From: Psilocybe azurescens
Taxonomy: Eukaryota; Basidiomycota; Agaricomycetes; Agaricales; Agrocybaceae
Reading direction: 5' to 3'
Length of the DNA stretch: 64,000 nt
NCBI GenBank assembly: GCA_023853785.1
Contig: JAJIRX010000144.1
Location: 1-64,000, forward strand
The translations under genes were made by a program, and so were the position numbers. The notes under the pieces are model-generated. The model saw nothing but the letters and a program-made list of their open reading frames with translations, was not told the DNA's origin and made no database searches. Shown here piece after piece: positions 59,300 through 64,000 of the stretch. Position 1 is the first letter of the stretch. Each line of letters begins with the position of its first letter.

Positions 59300-59720
59300 C
59301 CTGCAACATGGTTAACATGTGCACTGGATCCAGAACTAACCACATAGCCGTCGAGGTATGCGGCCTTGCAATTGTTTACAGTAGCTGTGAGAGCAAGTGT
59401 TGAACCCCTTGTGAATGACATTTTGCGTTTAACAATCTCCACAGTAAAACCGTGGTCCAACATCAAGGTGAGAATGGAGAATAAATTGTTGGAGAGTGCA
59501 GGTACATGAAGAATGTTTGAAATTAACACCTCGCGAGTAGCCCCTCCCTCCAGTTGGAATAAAACATCTCCCTTTCCAACTGAGTAGACAGTATTGTTGT
59601 CAGCGAGGTTGATTGGGACACGCCAAGGCAACGTGGGAGGATGGGGCAAACCATGTGCGATGTGGGGTCATATGTGCAGTGGCCTCTGTATCTGCATTCC
59701 ATGCATGGTCAGTTGAGAGT
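59300..59720 (-). pseudogene. Copia protease
   Basis: Reads HAWNADTEATAHMTPH at 59703-59656, then PINLADNNTVYSVGKGDV and NILHVPALSNNLFSIL, the classical copia protease layout. The catalytic triplet D-T-G is D-T-E here (GAG for GGN), which would inactivate the aspartic protease. A frame change follows near 59655. Confidence 0.8.
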
Positions 59721-59863
59721 AGCAAGCTCGATGTAGCTGATAAACAAACGGTGGCGTTGGCGCTGACGGCTGGTCTGTTGCACCCAGGTTCAACGGCAGG
59801 CTTTGGTGCTGGAGCAGCAGCAGCAGCAGCAGCAGTTGCTTTCCCACCTCCTCCACGTCCTTC

Positions 59864-60686
59864 TCACTTCTTCTTTCCGTGTTCACTGCTGTTACCTTCC
59901 TGTTTCCCTAGTGCGCATGTTGCTGCATACTTGGGGCAGTCCACCATTGTGTGTGGTCCATCACATATGTAGCATTTGATCACGCGTGCAGCAGCAGCTG
60001 CAGCAATTTCAAGGTCGTCATGTGCGCCAGCGCGCTGAGTCTCCTCAGTCCAGAATGCCTTGAGTACAGCGGCCTTTGTGAGGTCGGTGAGGAGCAAGAC
60101 TGACAAGATAAAGGAGCTATATTCTTTCGCGTGGAAGGGCGCGGATCATTGCCATAATGGTGAGTTCTTCATCGAGGGTCTTCAGGGTGTATCCATCAGG
60201 ACAGAGCACTTGAACTTGTTGCATTGATCCCTGGATGCGTGAGGACAGGGTGGTAAGGGATTCATTCTCCTTTAGGCAAATGGATAAGAGGTCGCTGAGG
60301 GAGTTGAACTGTGAATTCGGCGTGGACTTGCTGTGGACAGCCTTGAGTTTATTCCACATTTCCTGCAGGGAAGTGCGGATGTTGTCAACGTGAATCTTAT
60401 TCTCTTCGTCGAGGGCCATATAAATCTCACCTGCGCATTTATTCTTGTGTTTGATGTATGCCAAATATTCTGTATGATCTGCTGCTGTAACTGGGATAGT
60501 AATGCCTGCAGCATTGGTAGTAGGCTGTGGCATAGGGATAGTGATTTCGGTGTTATCTGTGAATCCAATGACATTGAGTGACAGGAGTCGTCCAAACATG
60601 GACTTCTCCCAGTCCTTGTATTTGACAGGGCCACCGAGCTTCAGCATAGAAGACTGGTTGCTCGAGTTATTGTCATTGTCTCCCAT
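59864..60686 (-). pseudogene. Copia gag with zinc knuckle
   Basis: Starts MGDNDNNSSNQSSMLKLGG at 60686. UBN2-type capsid region with YLAYIKHKNKCAGEIYMAL and SLQEMWNKLKAVH. One extra base near 60125 breaks the frame, after which SVLLLTDLTKAAVLKAF leads to a zinc knuckle CYICDGPHTMVDC, spaced CX2CX3HX4C, one residue shorter than the usual CX2CX4HX4C. It would form the virus-like particle of the retrotransposon. Confidence 0.85.
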
Positions 60687-60919
60687 GGTAAGAATAGCTG
60701 AGCCTGAGAGAGATGTTGTAAGGGTTGAGGTGTCAAGATCTCTGATTGGATAACGATCTGGTCACAGGTGTCAAAGATTCTCATCGAGAAGATGTGCGTT
60801 CGAGTGTCGACACTTATGGATTAGTGGAGCGAACATCTTGCTGCGGTGCGAGCGGCTACAACACTGTGTGGAGCACTTGTTTGCGGGGCTTTGAGTCTTC
60901 TTAGTTTGAGTAGGGTACG

Positions 60920-60934
60920 CCGGGGCCCATAACC
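60920..60934 (-). other. Copia primer-binding site
   Basis: Immediately after the 5' LTR in sense: GGTTATGGGCCCCGG. GGTTATGGGCCC is complementary to GGGCCCATAACC, the anticodon stem-loop (CAU) of fungal initiator tRNA-Met, as for the copia group that primes from an internal tRNA-iMet fragment. Confidence 0.65.
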
Positions 60935-61178
60935 TGTTGAACGGGTTCGGTCGGCATGGTTTCGCAGGAACAGCTGATCCTTTGTTAACTCTGCTTGTAG
61001 AAGCTAGCTATGAATTCAACCTGATCCTTTGTTAACTCTGCTTGTAGAAGCTAGAGAGAACAGAAGGAGCAGGGAAAGTATCTACATCGCCAGTACATTA
61101 TGTAATCATGTAGATAAGAAAGAAAGAAAATATAAGTACTTAGATGTACTAAAGAGTCCTATATCAATATATTCGACA
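60935..61178 (-). repeat. Copia 5' LTR (244 bp, internal duplication)
   Basis: Same limits as the 3' LTR. It carries about 47 extra bases because CTGATCCTTTGTTAACTCTG through GAAGCTAG occurs twice, separated by CTATGAATTCAAC. Confidence 0.9.
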
Positions 61179-61892
61179 CATGGGGTGTGTTATGTTGGTC
61201 ATACACATTGTGGTTGTGGTCGTACACATCATATGGGTTATATATGGCTGTATGGCAATGATGCACATCCTCATTGTCAGCATTGTCCTTTCCTTGCCCT
61301 TGTCCTTGGTGTTGGTGTTGCCCTCACCCTTGCTATTGGTGTTGCCCTTGCCCTCAGTATTGGTGTTGTTGTTGCCCTTGGTGTTGGTGTTGCCCTTGGT
61401 GTTGCCCTTGCCTTGCACTCACCTTCACTCTTGGTGTCCTCACTGTCAGCCTTGGCCTTGCCCACATTTTTGTTATCATTGTCATGGCTGTAGTTGTGAT
61501 TGTCCTCATCCACACCCCTTGTTGTTGTGGTCATTTTCATGGTCATTGTCATGGTCATCATCATCCACATCGCTGTTGTTGTGGTCACAGTCTTCCTTGT
61601 CCTTGTCAATATTCTCATCATCAGGGTTAGGGTTGGGGTCAGTCCATTGTTGTGGTTGTGGTCCTCATCATGGCATGATCATTGCAGTCCTGGTTGTCCT
61701 CCATCACATCAGATTGGCTGTCACCTGGCTCTGACCAATAAGGTGGTAGTGGCGGTGGTGTTCAGAAGAAAGAGTGGGGCTGGAGTACCAATGTGGCAAC
61801 AACAAGTCATGCATATGACATTATTTAATACTTGCCAAGACTTGCTGAGAAAATTATATATATATGGGACCAATTTTTTAATACTTACCAAA

Positions 61893-61966
61893 GTTTTTAT
61901 TGTCCAGTTGGTTTATTGCTCATGTATGGTGTTCTTAGATGTGTGTGTTCAATTCCTGTTTGTGTG
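61893..61966 (+). ncRNA. tRNA-like segment with pol III boxes in N4
   Basis: GTCCAGTTGGTTTATTGC (A-box-like) and GTGTTCAATTCCTG (B-box-like, about 61946-61959) followed by nine T at 61967-61975. Homologous to the N2 copy, including the downstream ACAGTATAATAAAATAT. Confidence 0.5.
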
Positions 61967-63370
61967 TTTTTTTTTACAGTATAATAAAATATCAATGAAA
62001 TCCAGAGACCTTCCTCCACCTGGAGTCCATTTGAATTTGGCTCTGAAATTGTGTATTCATACTGATATACATGATTTATGACTTAAATCCACATGAAATC
62101 TATATGGAGAATGAGTGAATTCCAGCTGGACTCCAGATGGAGTCTCTACCTCTAAATGGCTGGTACACCTGCCAAAAAAGAGTCACCAAACTCCATGTGG
62201 ACTACACCAACTCTGGCATGGAGTTGGTGGACTCCACATGGAATACCTGGGTGAAGGTAAAGACTTCCTCTTACAAGCAATCGTCAAGTGGTGGAAACCT
62301 TATTAATTAGCATTGAAATAGATGTGCGTAGGGATGAATTTAATAATTATTCCATACATACTATGAGCTCCTACAGAGCCTTTATATACTGTAAGTTAAT
62401 GTATCTACACTATTCTACTTATTTCCAGAGTTATCTACAAGTTATCTAATTACTAATCCAATGACTAAGTCCGATAAATATATTACTAATTAATGGCGGA
62501 TTGCTCATTCCCAACAATTAGCAAAAGCAATCCCTGGACCCAGACCTCACAAAGGTTATTCACTAAATTAGGTGATCATCTGCTCAGAGATCAGACATCA
62601 CTGCACTATACAGGAGATTTCCCCATGGACTGAATGTATTGGCAATTGTAATCTTGTGTACAACTCAGCATATGGTAGTCTACTAGATCTGACCATAATA
62701 CTTGTGATTTGCAATGCAGCCAATGTGAGAGAGGGATCATCTAGTCAGCAATTGCCACACAATGTTAGAGAGAGGTAACTTGCCTCATGATAAGGGCATC
62801 TGCTGTTCCAGAAAGTCCTAAACCAATAGCAACTGTGCTTGGAAATCTTGGTAGGGTTTCCTAGAAATATACCCCTAAGCAATCTAGTCCCAACATGCCT
62901 TCACCATGAGCCATCTGATAAAATAAATCAGGTGATCACTACTCAAAGAGACACTGCTGCATGGACAATGATATTATCTTCAAATAAGTGCTGTAGCCCA
63001 GGCAAACTAGTACTTTCCACTATTATAATTGGTGCAGCAAAGGCTAGGCAGCACATGCCCCATTTCCTTCCTTTTCTCTTAGTCTCTTTCAATTATCACA
63101 AGCCAAAGTATCTATTTAGTCTATAAAACAGTCCTGTATCTTAGAATAGGGACCAAGTAATCTACACACCAGATTTAATATCAGAATCTACCTTGAATAA
63201 AAATTTAAGTGTTAATACTTCAAGAACTAGTGATTAGTGTGATAAAAATTGAACACTACAGTTCACCTTAAGCAATTAGGTGATATCTGTTTTTGTGAGC
63301 AATTGCTGTTGTGATATTCAATGTCAGGTCTATTAGACTTGATAAGCAGGCTTTTTATAAATCATCCATG

Positions 63371-63602
63371 GACTGCTCTGGGGATTGTTAAGTACAGTTT
63401 GGAACCCTATACAGCTAGTGATAACTCATAGTAACTAGGGACAACTGTTAGAGAAATCCAACTGGTCAGAATGTTGCCTATAGTAAGACTGCCCTAGAGA
63501 TTGTTAAGTGCAGGTTGGAACTCTATAAGACTAGTGATGGCTCATAGAACTAGGGATGACTGTCAGAAAAATCTGACTGTGCAGTACATTGCCTATAGCA
63601 AC
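63371..63602. repeat. Two 116-bp direct repeats
   Basis: Units start GACTGCTCTGGGGATTG (63371) and GACTGCCCTAGAGATTG (63487) and share TTAAGTRCAG, CTAGTGATRRCTCATAG and GTTGCCTATAG-like ends. Confidence 0.85.
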
Positions 63603-63756
63603 TAAGGACTGTGGACTAGTGTGCCCAGTTGCTTATAGGAACTAAGGATCTACTGCATTATAATACAGGTGATTGCTTATAGTGTTTGGTATTTTGAGTT
63701 TTGGGTTTTATAAGAAGAACAAAGCAATCTGTTAAGTGCTCCATGTGCATTTGCCT

Positions 63757-63928
63757 CCAAAAGCAATCCCCCTGATATTTTGAGATCACCTTCACTACAA
63801 GAGATCACCCTTGATATTATTAGTGCCCTGTGAGCACTTGCTCCCAAAAGCAATCCCCTTGATATTGGTGATCACCCTCACTGCAAGAGATCACTCTTGA
63901 TATTTCAGTGCCTTGTGTGTACTCACCT
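63757..63928. repeat. Two ~86-bp direct repeats
   Basis: Both units read AAAAGCAATCCCCYTGATAT, then ACTRCAAGAGATCACYCTTG and AGTGCCYTGTG. The GATCAC words recur five times. Confidence 0.85.
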
Positions 63929-64000
63929 GTCTAACAGGTTCTCTTGCTATTAGTGATCACTCCTGAGCAAACACCTCAGTCTTTACTTTGCCAAAAATTA

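Larger units (their letters stand above)
53056..61178 (-). mobile_element. Ty1/copia LTR retrotransposon with nested inserts
   Basis: LTRs 53056-53250 and 60935-61178 (sense strand is minus; TGTCGAATA..GTTCAACA) are flanked by CATGG at 53051-53055 and 61179-61183. In sense order it has gag, protease, integrase and RT/RNase H, the copia order. Without the inserts 57139-58285 and 53539-55231 it is about 5.3 kb, the normal length. A polypurine tract AGGAGGGAG adjoins the 3' LTR (53251-53260), and a primer-binding site adjoins the 5' LTR (60920-60934). Confidence 0.93.
52505..62262. mobile_element. hAT-like element N4, split by the copia element
   Basis: The left part (52505-53055) matches the right end of N2 in reverse: ACTTTACCTCC, then CTCCATGTGGAGTTCACC and CAAAAATTATCTTT. 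The right part (61184-62262) matches the N2 left end in reverse: GGAGTTGGTGGACTCCACAT, then GGTAAAGACTTC. Taken together without the copia element it is ~1.6 kb. It includes a trinucleotide-like tract (61290-61650), the conserved block around 61715-61790 and a tRNA-like segment (61893-61966). The outer 8-bp duplication is not recognisable, so the ends are approximate. Confidence 0.65.
62263..64000. other. AT-rich region without recognised genes
   Basis: No coding frame with protein-like features. Contains two short tandem repeat families, one with units beginning GACTGC (63371 and 63487) and one with units beginning AAAGCAATCCCC (63759 and 63846), and many GATCAC motifs. Possibly the end region of another transposon running off the window. 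Confidence 0.45.

Overview
The window looks like genomic DNA of an agaricomycete (mushroom-forming) basidiomycete. The reasons are a division-I chitin synthase gene with 14 introns and GT..AG borders, small secreted cysteine-rich proteins with one 56-bp intron each, an Spt5-like KOW gene of the type expanded in Agaricomycetes, a DUF6698-like gene, and a fungal repeat set (Helitron, Tc1/mariner, Ty1/copia, hAT-like elements). No tool was run. Family names come from recognising motifs and gene models were read by eye.

Layout. 0-1.7 kb: a decayed minus-strand proline/arginine-rich coding stretch and a GC-rich minisatellite. 1.8-8.2 kb: two copies of a ~690-bp sequence in opposite orientation, each with a nearly perfect 30-bp-arm hairpin, flanking a broken minus-strand DUF6698-like gene, a possible minus-strand hypothetical gene and a plus-strand coiled-coil gene. 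8.2-10.8 kb: an Spt5-like KOW-repeat gene with several frame breaks. 10.8-13.2 kb: mostly non-coding, with small direct repeats. 13.2-28.9 kb: a tandem array of five ~3-kb units. Each unit carries one copy of a 124-residue secreted six-cysteine protein gene behind an almost invariant palindrome plus TATA box. 29.1-34.0 kb: a complete chitin synthase gene of 15 exons whose frame is broken at five single-base sites, probably assembly errors. 34.8-62.3 kb: transposons nested in one another. 62.3-64 kb: AT-rich DNA with short tandem repeats.

The nested block can be read like a stratigraphy. A Helitron (Rep plus PIF1-type helicase, minus strand) was hit by an 8-bp-TSD MITE, by a Tc1 element, and by a TIR element that was itself hit by a Tc1. 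Next to it a minus-strand gene was hit by a Tc1 element, which was hit by a 4.2-kb hAT-like element, which was hit by a 2-kb relative. Further on, another relative was hit by a copia retrotransposon (5-bp TSD), which was later hit by a 1.15-kb relative (8-bp TSD) and by an unidentified 1.7-kb insert. In most cases removing the insert and one TSD copy restores the interrupted frame.

The two signals most worth following are the five-gene secreted-protein array, with its conserved 11-bp inverted repeat, mosaic copies and a start-codon loss, and the hAT-like element family. Its members have diverged interiors, carry tRNA-like pol III boxes and long trinucleotide-like tracts, and share ends and 8-bp duplications.
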